Below the pieces are notes generated by a model. That model worked only from the letters and a program-made list of their open reading frames with translations. It searched no databases and was not told the origin of the DNA. Position numbers and translations under genes: made by a program. Source: Platerodrilus igneus (lineage: Eukaryota > Arthropoda > Insecta > Coleoptera > Lycidae). From it: DNA of 64,000 nt. Positions 34,011 through 45,391 of the stretch are shown one piece after another. Location: the NCBI GenBank assembly GCA_036346225.1, contig JARFIW010001480.1, forward strand, positions 14,503,501 to 14,567,500. The letters run 5' to 3'. Position 1 is the stretch's first letter, and every line of letters begins with the position of its first letter.

Positions 34011-36299
34011 AGATATAAGATAGTTGTTTATATTTGTATATATTAGTTTTAAGATTCCATAATTTTTAAGTTCTTCTCCCACCTTCCAAATCCTTCCGGC
34101 TTCTATCCTGGTTGACAGAGTATACGTGTTATCTCCACGTGGTGTTCGAGGGATACATCGGTTTTAGATTTCTCGGGAGATGGTTAGTTAAGGCATATGT
34201 CTTGCGTAGCAAAAAAGGGTTCTAAAGATGGTGTTAAATAAAGATGAGCAAAAATTAATAATTTGGGTCTTTAAAACGCATAACTTTGTATGGGGTGGTC
34301 CTATTTAAAATCTGTTTACAGATTTGGGGTCCCTAGAAAAATTTAATATTAGTTGATACCTAGCAAAATATATTTATCTTAAAAGAGTGACTACCCTGCG
34401 TATAATAAATACAATATAACACTTGTCAAAAAAAAAGTTGCAGGGAAAATTAAAGACGTATTTAATGGGGGTCCAGTATTAGAATTTGTTGGTAATAGGG
34501 CTAAGTCCTACTGTAATGTAGGCGAGAAAGATACGATTAAAAAGATTAAAGGGTTTCACGAATTGTAGTTAAGTAAAACCGAGGGTCTTACAACCTATAA
34601 CGAGCATATACCTCCAAAAGGGTAGGCATGCAACTACGCGGCAGTGCGCGGGAGAATAAGAATTTCTCCAATAAGAAATTAAAGTTTCCATGTACGTAGC
34701 ACCAGTCATTGGGTAATGGTCGAAATGTGGGAACCTATAAAGGCGATTATTAATTGTGGTTTAGAAAATAGTAGTTTTCGTGGACTAAATAAAATAGCTT
34801 AGACTGGTTAATGTATATGGTTACATACTCGTACACATCCACAAACATCTGTTTACGTCCACAATGGTGATACCGGTGGTTTTGTTTAACAAATAGTAGG
34901 AAAGATACGTCAGGTGTTAGTGCGTGAAGCCCATAGGATCGTTGGATTCAAAAGAACGGTGCGGTGGGATGTATGGTGGTTCCCCGTTAGAATAATCGAA
35001 AGTGGTTAATCGGTCGTATTAGATGTTTAAATAAGCGAAAGTGTAAAGGCCTACATAAACAAAAATTTAATTAACCGACAAAAAGTGTGCGATGTGCTAC
35101 ACTTATAAATAAAGTATGGAATGGTGCTTTTAGCGGCCCTAGCAGTAAAAGGGCGACTGACTTTTCCAAGCAACTACAAGAATAGCAGTAGCGCAGAGAA
35201 GGGGTATGCATGTATTATACAGTTGCTGCAAAATATGTTAGTTTACGCGTAGCTCGGATGTGTAATTGATCACGACTTAAAGATCCCTCGGAGGTTTAAA
35301 ATTCTCAGCCCATTGTCGTTCGAAAATGTTTGGAAATTATCAAAACGGTAGCGGGTCAAAGTTTAATGGATGATTGACCGAGTTTTTCTACCTTTACGAG
35401 GGAATCGGAAATTGATAGACATCGAGCATCTAATTCTCTATTTGGACGATATCGAGTACTTACCGGTTCTAGAAATCAATACGTGCGGCCGACCGCTATG
35501 CGAAATGTAAAAGCCTACAGAAGCATAATTATCAGACGAAAAGTGCGCGATGTGCTATAGAAAGTATAAAAAAAATGGTGCTTTGCCCAGTCTTAACAGT
35601 AAAAGGAGAGTGACTTTTCTAGCAATTACAAGAATAGCAGTAGCGCGGCGAAGGGGTATGCATGTATTATACAGCGCATTGTTGCTATAAAATATGTTAG
35701 TTTACGGAAGCTCGAACGTGCACAAATTAAATTTTAATCTATAATTAACCACGGTCGTAAAAATGGGAAATTAATGGGTAATTTGAATACCGCTAAGCAT
35801 ATACTTTCGCTTGGTGATTCATTTGGAAAATATTCAAGCCTATCATTTCCTAAAGTATGACGTAGAAGTTATTTAAAATTAAATTGTTGTAAGTATCCTG
35901 TAGACAACAAGTTGGTATTTTCTTAGTAATGGTTTAAAGTGTTTTTGGTTATAGTAGCATTGCATCTTCTACAGCACGACTTGCAGACAACTTGTGTGCG
36001 TGTGCTACCGCTCTTTTGGATTTTTAATATGCACGATCCGTATAACATGGAAGACGTTTTCCGGTGTTTCTACTAACGGCATTCGCACCATCGACGAAGC
36101 GGACCAGGTGCATGCATTGGCGCTAAATGTATTGGACGAGCAGCGAGGATTATGACATCATTTAGTTCCCCGCCGAATCCTCAACTTCGTTCGGATGTCT
36201 TCGGAAACCTTCGGTATGCATTCTATAAGGAACATAAATCAGGTACGCTCGAGTAAGCTTTTTAGTTAGTTCGATTACAAGTTTAACCAAAGTGCTATA

Positions 36300-36900
36300 G
36301 TGCGGGTTTTGTTTTGTACTAAAATGGTACCTGCAAACGTTTATAAGTGCAACCCTTGCGGTGCTTCCTATACCTGGAAAAATGCTCTCAAACGGCACCA
36401 GAACAAATGTCGTAGTGTAACATCGCCCAGGGTTAAGCCGTCCGCAGCAAAGTACTTAAACTCTGGGTCTTGCGGTATCGCTTTTACGAGAATAGCTCAC
36501 AGCGACACAAGGAAAAACAGCACGGTATGTCATTAAGCAGTAAACGTTCAACGCCACCAGCTGTTAAAGGGTCTTGTACGAAACAACCACGAATTATGTG
36601 TACAGTATGCGATTTCGAAATGGAAAAACTACGTACGCCGCACACTTAAGGAGCAACAAACATAAAAATGCATCAGTTACCGCTACTAACGAAGATGGCG
36701 TAGAAATGATTAGCACAGCGTTTAACAACTGCATGGCTAGCTATCGCATAAATAACGCCAGCGTCGACAATGGAGTGTCCGAGTTTCTTTGGAAGCAGAA
36801 GGAACGATTTATTCGATTACTTAATAAAAAGAATACAACATATAATCCGGAAAATACGTACGAAGTCTTAAACATCATTCCTAATAGCACAGCAACCTAA
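36300..36900 (+). pseudogene. Zinc-finger ORF, right-arm copy (Polinton polymerase N-terminus-like)
   Basis: Frame 36300-36536 encodes the finger YKCNPCGASYTWKNALKRH with its final Cys. Frame 36574-36900 encodes a second His-pair segment AAHLRSNKHKN, then ISTAFNNCMASYRINNASVD, VSEFLWKQKERFIRLL and NIIPNSTAT. A frame change separates them, so the original protein had two fingers and then this segment. That layout is what I associate with the N-terminus of arthropod Polinton PolB proteins. The polymerase itself is absent: the frame ends and the terminal repeat region follows. Confidence 0.5.
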
Positions 36901-38105
36901 TTAAGGTAGGTCAGTAAGCAATATTTAATTGCTGTTAATTGACTTGTATTTAGCGTACTTTCCTATTATAATAACCGCATTTGTTTGGAGAAGATATACA
37001 CGTTTAAAATAAAATTATATACAGCTTTCTTAATTATTAACCACGCGATGATTACGTGAAAGTTGACCTCCCATTCTCATATTTAAAACCCATTACATTG
37101 AATGTGTTTACCTCCACGTGGTGTCGCTGGACGGTAAAACATATTGTTAGATTAACGATAATATGTCTTATTAACCGAAAATACGTCTCCTTTTTTACAT
37201 TAATCTCTTTTATTACAGGTCTATTTAAACAACACATTAATCTTTTTTGTTACAGGTTAACCTGCTTGGATTCGGCTACACACAGGAAATAATGTTATAC
37301 TTTGTAAAAATTGTAATTAGTTTATTAAACTGTAAATCGAATAAAATAAATTTTCGCATGCTTAATTTATGTTAATACTGCTACGTGTTTGGTTAAAGGA
37401 TTGTAGATATTAAAAGGAGGGTGATTAGAATTTGATCTTGGTACAAAATCTTAAAATTGGGGTAGCTCCCTTTAGGATGATGCAATCTGAAAAATTTAAA
37501 GAGATATGGGTAGCTGGAAAAATCTAATATTAATTAATACCAAACAAGGTAGGTTTATCTCGTGGGTGGAAATGTGGAGAAAGATTTATCTCGCAGAGGG
37601 TATATGTGTAACTTTGCAGAGCGTGGTCCGATTTCAAATCTGTTTGCAGATTTGGATTCTACATAAAATTTTAGACTAACAAGATGTATCGCATGACTAA
37701 AAAATTTTATAAGAACGCTCAAAAGTCGCTACAGGTAAGAAATCTTAAAATTAGGGTAGCTCCTGGGGATGATGATATCTAAAAATTCTTAGAAATTTGG
37801 GTAGCTGAGAAAATTCTAATGTTAATTAATACCAAACAAGATAGGTTTATCTCGAAAGATAAAAAATGGCTAGTCGAAGAAAACTATTTGGTGCAGAATG
37901 TTAGCGGTAAAAAAATATCTTAAAATAGGTTTATCTCGTGTGTGGAAATGAGGATGCTCATTTATCTCGAAAGATGAAAAATTTAAGATATTTATCTCGA
38001 AAGATGAAAAATGGTTAGTCGAAGAAAACTTTTTGGTCCAGATGTGTGTGGAAATGTGGATGCTGGTGGAAATGTGGTCACAGGATCCTTGATTATACCC
38101 TACTC

Positions 38106-39153
38106 CTATTTTTTGACATAATCCCCCTTAACTTCAACACACTTGGTCCAGCGTTTCTCCAATATCAGTATTTCTTCCCGGAAGTGAGAGTCTGGAAGGC
38201 TGTGAAAATATTCGTCTACGGCCCTCTCAACTTCTTCGTTGGACATGAAGTGCTTCCCAGAAACAAATTTCTTCAAGTTTGGGAACAGATAGAAGTCTGA
38301 GGGCGCCAAATCAGGGGAATAGGGGGATGGCCAAGCAAGTCGTACACCGAATACGTCAATTTTTCCATCCCCACGCACACTTGTGTGCAGGTGCGTTGTC
38401 TTGGTGAAAGATGATTTTTTTCTTCTTCAAGCCAGGCCTCTTTTCGCGAATTTTGGCATCCAGCTGGTCAAGAAGGTTGGAGTAATATTGGCCTGTAGTT
38501 GCTCTGCCTTTTTCAAGGCAATCTATTAACAGGATCCCTTTCGCATCCCAAAACACGCTGGCCATCACATTTCCGGCAGATACGATCGACTTCGCTTTCT
38601 TTGACACTGAACAATCGGCTTCCACTCACTGCTTTGACTGCTGTTTCGTTTCTGGTGTATAATGGTGGACCCAAGTCTCATTCATAGTGACAAATCGCTG
38701 CACAAAATCGCTCGGATTCTTACTGAACCGGGCCAAACATTGCTGCGAAACTCGTTTTCGCATTTGCTTTTGATCGTCATTCAGCAAATGCGGCACCAAT
38801 CTTGTTCAGGGCTTTCGCATACCTAACTCTTTGTGTAATATGTTTTGCGCCCTTTCGTCCGATATCCCTACAGCCTCAGCTATCTTCTTCACTTTCACTC
38901 GCCTATCATCCGACACGATATCGTGCACTTTTTTGATCGTTTCCGGCGTGGTTGGGGTTTTTGGTCGTCTTTCACATAGGTCATCTTCGAGAGACGTGCG
39001 ACCACGTTTAAATTCAGCTGCCCACTTTTTAACGGTTGACAACGAAGGGGCAGAGTCTTCGTAAACTTTGGTCAACTTCGGATGAGTTTCCTGAGGGGTT
39101 AATCTGTCCAAAACGAAGAATTTGATGACTGCACGGTATTCAAGTTTATCCAT
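38106..39153 (-). pseudogene. Mariner transposase (irritans-like), inactivated
   Basis: Three frames follow each other. 39153-38806 has the paired helix-turn-helix DNA-binding region (TVKKWAAEFKRGRTSLED and VKVKKIAEAVGISDERAQNI). 38625-38356 has VMASVFWDAKGILLID and IIFHQDNAPAHK with the second catalytic Asp. 38378-38106 has PYSPDLAPSDFYLF with the third. Between the first two, near 38670, the first catalytic motif reads VTMNETW, with Asn in place of Asp. Frameshifts and this substitution make it dead. Its stop codon lies in the CCTATT duplicated by the Maverick-like insertion. Confidence 0.92.
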
Positions 39154-39334
39154 CTTAAGGAAACACGCATAAAACGTCTGCTTGAAAAAATTCGTATAAA
39201 CAAACTACTTGAGATACCAAGTTGAAACTGTCATACGAACTTAAGACATGTGCACGCAAGCGGGAAACACAAATTTTTGCTGATTCAAACGCCATCTCTG
39301 TGTCAGGCCGGGAACTTTTCACCTTGCCCTCGTA

Positions 39335-40010
39335 CTCCTCACGGAAGTAAGCATTCTTAAAAAATAATAAGAGGACAATATTTTGCTGCAAAAGGCATTT
39401 TCAAAATTTAACCTGTCCTTTGTCATTTACACATGTACAAGAACGAATATGATACAAAAATAATTATAACAATAAACAATACACAAAAAGTTAAAATGCA
39501 CGCGCGGAAAAAAAATTTTCTTCAAAAACTTGTCCAACATGTAAAAATACTTACAGGTTTTTTAGCCCACCATTTTCATATACAGGCACTCAGAAACACA
39601 ATACAAACAGTATTAAAAAAAGAACAGTGTAAAAATGGTTACAGCGTCCATGGGGAAGAAATCAGGCATGTAAAGAATATAATTTCCTTTGTAAACGCTT
39701 TTTTGTTTTGTTTTTGTTCTGATTTTTTTGTATCGTATTACTGAGTATGTGCGGATAAGAATAGACGGCTGAACTTTTAAAGATGCCTCCTAGACAGCCA
39801 CTATACTGTTTCGAACAGAAGAAACCATTTTTAAAAAATAATAAAAAGAGAACATTTTGAATTTCAAGGGCATTTTTAAAAATTTAACCTGCCTATTTTT
39901 ATCCACATGCACCCAAGAATGCGATACAAAAAAATTACAACAAAAACAAAATACAAAAAAATTTACAGCACCAGCAAATGGTGAAAACGTTTTTTATAAA
40001 ATTGATTTCT
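39335..40010. repeat. Fold-back repeat cluster, right part
   Basis: Continues the cluster at 22714-23266. The unit cut by the mariner resumes with CTCCTCACGGAAGTAAG, then AAAAAATAATAAGAGGAC and GCATTTTCAAAATTTAACC. A complete unit at about 39750-39910 shows the arrangement without the mariner. The 103-codon frame at 39433 has no motif. Confidence 0.7.
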
Positions 40011-40090
40011 TCATATTATGAATTGAAAGAAGACAATGTCTTGCAATAGGGTGATAAATTATGAAGAAAGTTCTCTTAATTCTCCCACTA

Positions 40091-40321
40091 CGCGTTGATA
40101 GCGGCGGTTTAAGTTCTTTCTTTTCTGCATGGAATAACGTAACAAATTTATTATTATAATTTATTGTTAACCTGAGGATGGACCTTTAATATTTTTAATA
40201 AAACTACATGTTTCAGGCTTCAGGCTGGGTCCATCTTCAGGTTAACAATAAATTATAATAAGAAATTTGTTACATTATTCCATGCAGACAAGAAAGAACT
40301 TAAACCGCCGGTATCAACGCG
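40091..40321. repeat. 231-bp fold-back hairpin element
   Basis: An arm beginning CGCGTTGATAGCGGCGG (40091) and running to TGAGGATGGACC is matched by its reverse complement ending at 40321, about 95 bp per arm with a few differences around a loop of about 40 bp. The loop includes GTTTCAGGCTTCAGGCTGG. No target duplication or gene was seen. It is a MITE-like palindrome or a decayed inverted duplication. Confidence 0.88.
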
Positions 40322-40857
40322 AATTACGTTTTGGGCCTTGGGAGCTGCCTTTTTAAAAAATCTTCTTCCAAAAACTCTTGTAACAAATTTTATTTAAACA
40401 AAATTTACAAATGGAATTTTAACAAACTAATTAAAATTACTCTAAGTCGAAATTACTGTTAAATGGATTTGAGTAGTCTGAACAATCAACAATGTAAAAG
40501 CTGTGAGGCTCAAGACTGACTGACCATCTTGGGGCTCCCAGGGTATTTATGTTGTTCCTGCCCCTCACATTTCTGTGGGAACTGCAGAGCTCATGTCTGC
40601 TTATTTCTTTATTCAATAATATAGTACAAAGTAACAATCTTAATTCTAATAATTGCGGTTTTTATAATCGTCTGTGACCTGCACCTGCAGTATCACTTAC
40701 GTCTGAAATACAATGTATTCACATCCGTTCTCACAACTTGCTTGTGAACTTTCATTAACCTTTTCTTTATTTATCCTTGAATTACAATGTTGCATCTAAC
40801 TTAGGTTTCTTAATAATTTCTACTTAATTGTACATATATTGATTTGGGGATATGTAA
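40322..40857. other. No gene recognised
   Basis: Sequence between the hairpin and the 5'-truncated start of LINE B. Nothing identifiable on either strand. Confidence 0.5.
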
Positions 40858-41306
40858 CTCGCGCAGCGGGAGAATTAAGAGAACAGAGAAAAATGGAGTA
40901 TAATCGGTGTAACCGAGAATATAAAGTGCAGATAGAACAAACGCGGAAAAACAAATTAAAAAAATTCTGCACACGTAACTTTGAAAAAGAACCCTGGGAA
41001 ACGGCATAATAAGGGGTAAACAATAAAAGATTGCGCTCGGTAACGTCAAAAAAGAGTATGGGGAATATACCGAGGGATTTAAACGACGGCGGAATACTTG
41101 TTGAAGAGGAGGATGAATGGTTGCACGACATGATATGCCGGAGAGCAAGAGAGGCACAAAGGATAGATGCTGATAAGGCAATTCTCGATCACGAGGTAGT
41201 AAGGGCTCTTAGGAAGATGAACTTTAAAAAGGCACCGAGGTACAATAAAATCCCTTTAGGCGCAGCCTTGAAAGCGTGACTATTGGCCTCGTACTCTTTA
41301 CCGGGT

Positions 41307-41917
41307 AGGCGGCTCCGTGGCGTAGTTGGTATGCGTGTGGCTACTATGCCCACGGTCACGTGTTTGAATTCCGACACGGTCCGCTTGAAAAATGTTAGGA
41401 AAGCATTTTTCACAAACATACGTCCTCGTTCGGATGAGAGGTAAACAGAGATTCCGAGTGAGTGTTGTCACGTACGTTTTTGGCGTCGCCGTGGATCAAT
41501 GTAGTAAGCATAAGACTACGGATCCCAAGGTCCTGGGTTTAAATCCCGACACGGCCGACTGCTTGAAAAATGGCAGGTGAGCATTTTTCACAAAAATTAT
41601 GCCCTCGTTCGGATGAGAGGTTAAATGGAGGTCCCGTGTGTGAATGTTGTCATGCACGTTAAAGATCCCTACCTTGCCTGGAACGGCAAGGGTTCGGCAA
41701 AATTCTAAATTTCCAGGCAACAAAAAACTCGCCTCCTGGCCAATGTAGTACCTACAGGTGGAGCATTGGAAATGTAAATGAACTGTCACGTACGTTGAAG
41801 ATCCCTACTGTGCTTGAAACAGCAAGAGTTCGGTAAAATTTAAAATTTCCAGGTAAAGAAAACTCGCTTACTGGCCAATGTAGTACTTTCGGGTAGAGTA
41901 TTTGAAAATCACATGTA
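41307..41917 (+). mobile_element. SINE-a, tRNA-derived, itself split by SINE-b
   Basis: The tRNA-like head has an A box TGGCGTAGTTGG and a B-box-like GTTTGAATTCC (41332-41375). The tail ends with the hairpin at 41875-41904 and AAAATCACATGTA. It inserted at the left target duplication of LINE A, so TCTTTACCGGGT occurs on both sides (41295-41306 and 41921-41932). SINE-b interrupts it at 41479. Confidence 0.85.
41479..41783 (+). mobile_element. SINE-b, inserted in SINE-a
   Basis: Flanked by TGTCACGTACGTT at 41466-41478 and 41784-41796, a 13-bp duplication of SINE-a sequence. It has its own tRNA-like head (B-box-like GGGTTTAAATCCC), a full body and the 3' hairpin at 41740-41769 with a CTACAG loop. 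Confidence 0.9.
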
Positions 41918-43461
41918 GTGTCTTTACCGGGTTTGCCAAGTTACCGTTATGGGGTAGCCCTATCGAAGACGATAGGGGCTCACAGGTTGCTGATCTTTTT
42001 ACGGAATGGGATCTTAGTGTGATAAACACTAATAATTCACTTACGTTTGAGGGGCATAGAGGCAGTAGTTTTATAGATATTACTGCAGCCTCGCACGAGA
42101 TGTAAGAAATAATTGATAATTGAGAACTTAGGTCGGACGAGATAACGCTCCCTGAGCATAAATTAATTACGTGAGATACCGATGACAAGAAAAACACAAA
42201 CGAGCAGCTAACTATCTTTCCGCGGTTCTGTAATAAAAAAGCAAATTGGAAGCGGTTTAAACAAAAATTTGGCGAAAGCATCTCTGCCCTCGAAAATGAG
42301 CTATTATACTGCCGAGAGACAGACGAAATAGAAACACTCGCGAAAGAATTAAACGACACGGTGGAAGACACGTCGTCGTACTCCATGTCGCGAAAGAAAA
42401 CATTTAAAGACATTGTTCCCTGGTGGACTCGGGAATTAACCACCAAGCGGGCAAAAACGCGTAACCTAAGGCGCCGCTATCAACGCATTTCAGGAGAAAT
42501 AAGGGAACAAGGGAGAATCGAATTCAAAGTAACCGCAAATATAAAATATTAATAGAAGAAACGCGAACAAATAAATTTAAAGAATTCTGCATGCGAAACT
42601 CTGAGAAGGAACCCTGGGGTACCACATACTACGTAATAAGGGGTAAACACCAGAAAATCGCGCTAGGCAACATAAAGAAAACAAGTGGCGAATATACGAA
42701 AGGTTTTAAAACCACGGCGGAATATTTATTAGAGAAAATTTTCCCATCTGATAATCCTGAGGAGGATGAGGGGTCGCACGATTTAGCACGTCGGGAAGCT
42801 ACAAACGCGCAAGGAACAGGTGCCCATAAGGCAATCTTAGTTCACGAGGTCGTAAAAGCTCTTAGGAGGATGAACCTCAAGAAGGCATCGGGGCATGACG
42901 GAATCACTTCAGACGCAGCTCTGGAGGCGTGCCTGTTAGCTCCGTGTATCTATGCCGGGTTGTTTAACCTTGTTTTGAGAGGGGCGTCTTTCTGCGTTGC
43001 TGGAAAGTCCAGAATGTGAAATTTATCCCTAAACCTAAAAAGGTGGATGCACCAGACCCGAGAAGCTAACGTCCAATTACTGGTGCTGGGGAAAGCTTTG
43101 GATCGCGTTATGACTACGCGAGTTGAGCACTTAGTGCGCGACAGCAGCGGTTTTAATAACCGACAGTTTGGTTTTATGGGGGGCAAGTCGACTATCGACG
43201 CGTTAAGGTTTGTTTTCGGGGAAATTAAGCAGGTGAGGGATGCTAAAGAGCACTGTGTCGTTGGGGCTTTGGACATTTCAGGAGCATTTGATGCTGCTTG
43301 GTGGCCTTGATTGTTTGCGAGTTAGATCGTAGAGCTGTTCACGAAACTTGATGCCTTTGGTCAAGAGTTATTTCTCGGGGCAATTGGCACAAGTTGAAAT
43401 TCCGGGTGAAGTTTTGTCGCGCGAGGTGGAAGGAGGATGCCCGCCGGGGTCATGCTCTGGT

Positions 43462-43721
43462 ACTGCGCCCAAGGTGTTGGGTTCGAATTCCGACACGGTC
43501 CGCTTGAAAAATGTTAGGCGAGCATTTTTCACAAAAATACGCCCTCGTTCGGATGAGAGGTAAAATGTAGGTCCCGTGTGTGAGTGTTTTCACGCACGTT
43601 AAAGATCCCTACCTTGCATGGAACAGCAGAGGTTTGGCAAAATTTAAAATTTTTCAGGTAAAAAACTCGCTTTCTAACTAATGTAGTACCTTCGGGTGGA
43701 GCATTGGAAAATCACATGTTA
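43462..43721 (+). mobile_element. SINE in the RT region of LINE A
   Basis: Bounded by the 14-bp duplication GGTCATGCTCTGGT at 43448-43461 and 43722-43735. The 5' part is truncated before the A box; the B-box-like GGTTCGAATTCC remains near 43490. The 3' hairpin at 43678-43707 is followed by AAAATCACATGTTA. It disrupts LINE A. Confidence 0.93.
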
Positions 43722-45391
43722 GGTCATGCTCTGGTCCCACATTTTGGATGTTGTTGTATGAGAGCATCTATTACCTACCTCGCCGTCAAGATCGACGATA
43801 AATTAAATTGGAAAGTGCACGTACAATATGATAAAAGTAAAGACGGCGAAATACCAAATAAAATTATGACGGCGGCAAAAATAAATTGGGGCTTCAGGGG
43901 CGAATCGCTAAGGATGGTCTATGCCGGAGCGATAGAACCGGCAATGCTGTACGTAACATCTGTATAGGCGGAACGCTGTAAAGTCAATTGACGAGCATAC
44001 AACAAATAACCGCGGTAAAGTCAGCGAGGGCGTACATCACCGCCTCCACGGAGGTGGTCCTGGTGGTCAGTAGGACTCTCCCTATCTAATATGTCGTTAG
44101 GGAGATTAGAGACAGAAGATTAGTAGATACAGGGAAAGGGCGCGAAATCATCAAAGGCATTAGTCTTAGCAACAGGGAAGTTAAGAGAAAAATCGTCGTG
44201 TCAGGATTAGGGCACCCAGCCGATATTAGAGGAATCTAGTTTGTTGAAGGCGATGGGGACGTGATGGGTATCAGAATTTATAGGGACCATTCACGTATGG
44301 ACGATGGGAAAGCAGACGCGGCGTTTGTCGTGTATAAGCAGGAAAGAGAGGTGTTTCGGTTTCAAACCAAACTCACGAACCAGAGCACTATCTTCCAGTG
44401 CGAATTGGTAGCCATAACGAGAGGCCATCGATTACGTAATAAACCACACGGGCAGAGACGAGTATTATATAATCAGCGACAGTAAATCAGAGCTGACGGC
44501 TTTAACAAACATGAACACCTCGACAGACCTTCAAGCGGACGTCTGAAGGATAGCGCATATGGTGCTCGAGTTTCGGCATTTAAAGTTCTGTTGGGTTAGG
44601 TCACACGATGGTAACGTAGGCAATGATAGGACCGATGAATTAGCTAAAGAGGCCGCGATACCGAGGTCTCTGATTAAAAAAAAGCTGCGCGAAAAGTCAA
44701 TCCGACAATGGGAAGACTCGCAAGATTGGACGGTGATAACCGCGCGTATATCTGAGAGTGAGGAGGGTGGAGGAGGATCGAAAATTTTAGATTTCGACCT
44801 GGCATGAAAATGACATGAGCATGATATAACCAAAACCAGTATATTAATAATAATAATAATTTTTAAAAAAATCCCAAACGTCTAATATGCTCAACAAACC
44901 CCCACACCACTAAAACAATCACTGTCTCACCTTATACGTCGAAAAACCGGAATCGGGAATATACCAAAACAAATAAATAATAACAAATTAAATCAGAAAA
45001 CCCTAATTAACTTAAATCAGCAAAATAAATAAATAAAATAAAATAGAGTGAAACCGTGCATCCCCCCCGACTTAAAAGTGAATGTGATTGTGTTCCCCAC
45101 CCCAGATCGTTTAGTGCATACTGCACAGGTCTTAACAGTGCATATCTACCTACCCTATAGCAGTGCAATAGACCATAAATAGATGTAGGAAGACGACCAG
45201 ATTTTTGGACTCTGAAGAAATTTATAATCAAGGTATGTGTAAAAAAAATTTTTTTGGCGGCTGTATTCTCATAAACATTAATTTGTATTAAAAAGTAGAA
45301 CCTGCAGTAATTTATAACGAGCACATTTTAAGTGCAATCGCGCTAGCCGACATAATGCTTATGCGAGTGCACCTGATAAATTGGGTAATGC

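Larger units (their letters stand above)
23336..38104. mobile_element. Giant palindromic Maverick/Polinton-like element
   Basis: The element begins AGTAGGGTATAATC and ends GATTATACCCTACT, so it has AG...CT termini. It is flanked by the direct repeat CCTATT (23330-23335 and 38105-38110). AG/CT ends plus a 6-bp duplication are the hallmarks of Maverick/Polinton integration. Arms at 23336-30388 and 31068-38104 are reverse complements, differing by scattered substitutions and small indels, around a 679-bp spacer. Polintons are usually 15-20 kb with terminal repeats of a few hundred bp; here nearly the whole element is the inverted repeat. No integrase, polymerase core, ATPase, protease or capsid gene was recognised. 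The duplication overlaps the stop codon of the mariner transposase. Confidence 0.8.
31068..38104. repeat. Right arm of the 7-kb inverted repeat
   Basis: 7037 bp, the reverse complement of 23336-30388 with scattered base differences and small indels, many in homopolymers. Genes lie on the plus strand and read away from the centre. Confidence 0.93.
23267..39332 (-). mobile_element. Mariner (irritans-like), split by a Maverick-like insertion
   Basis: Terminal repeats CTAGGGTAAGGTGAAAAG (left) and the reverse complement of CTTTTCACCTTGCCCTCG (right) flank the element, with TA on both sides (23265-23266 and 39333-39334). Without the 14.77-kb insertion and one copy of its duplication the length is 1291 bp, the canonical mariner size. 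The transposase lies on the minus strand at 38106-39153. Confidence 0.92.

Noticed and set aside
23336..38104. Palindrome as a pure assembly or fold-back read artefact
   Set aside because: A fold-back artefact would not end exactly at AG...CT with a 6-bp duplication inside a mariner whose two parts are on opposite sides, and the arms differ by many substitutions and indels. Long reads should still confirm it.
41316..41380. Functional tRNA gene
   Set aside because: A and B boxes are present, but the sequence does not fold into a tRNA cloverleaf end to end and continues into a SINE body.
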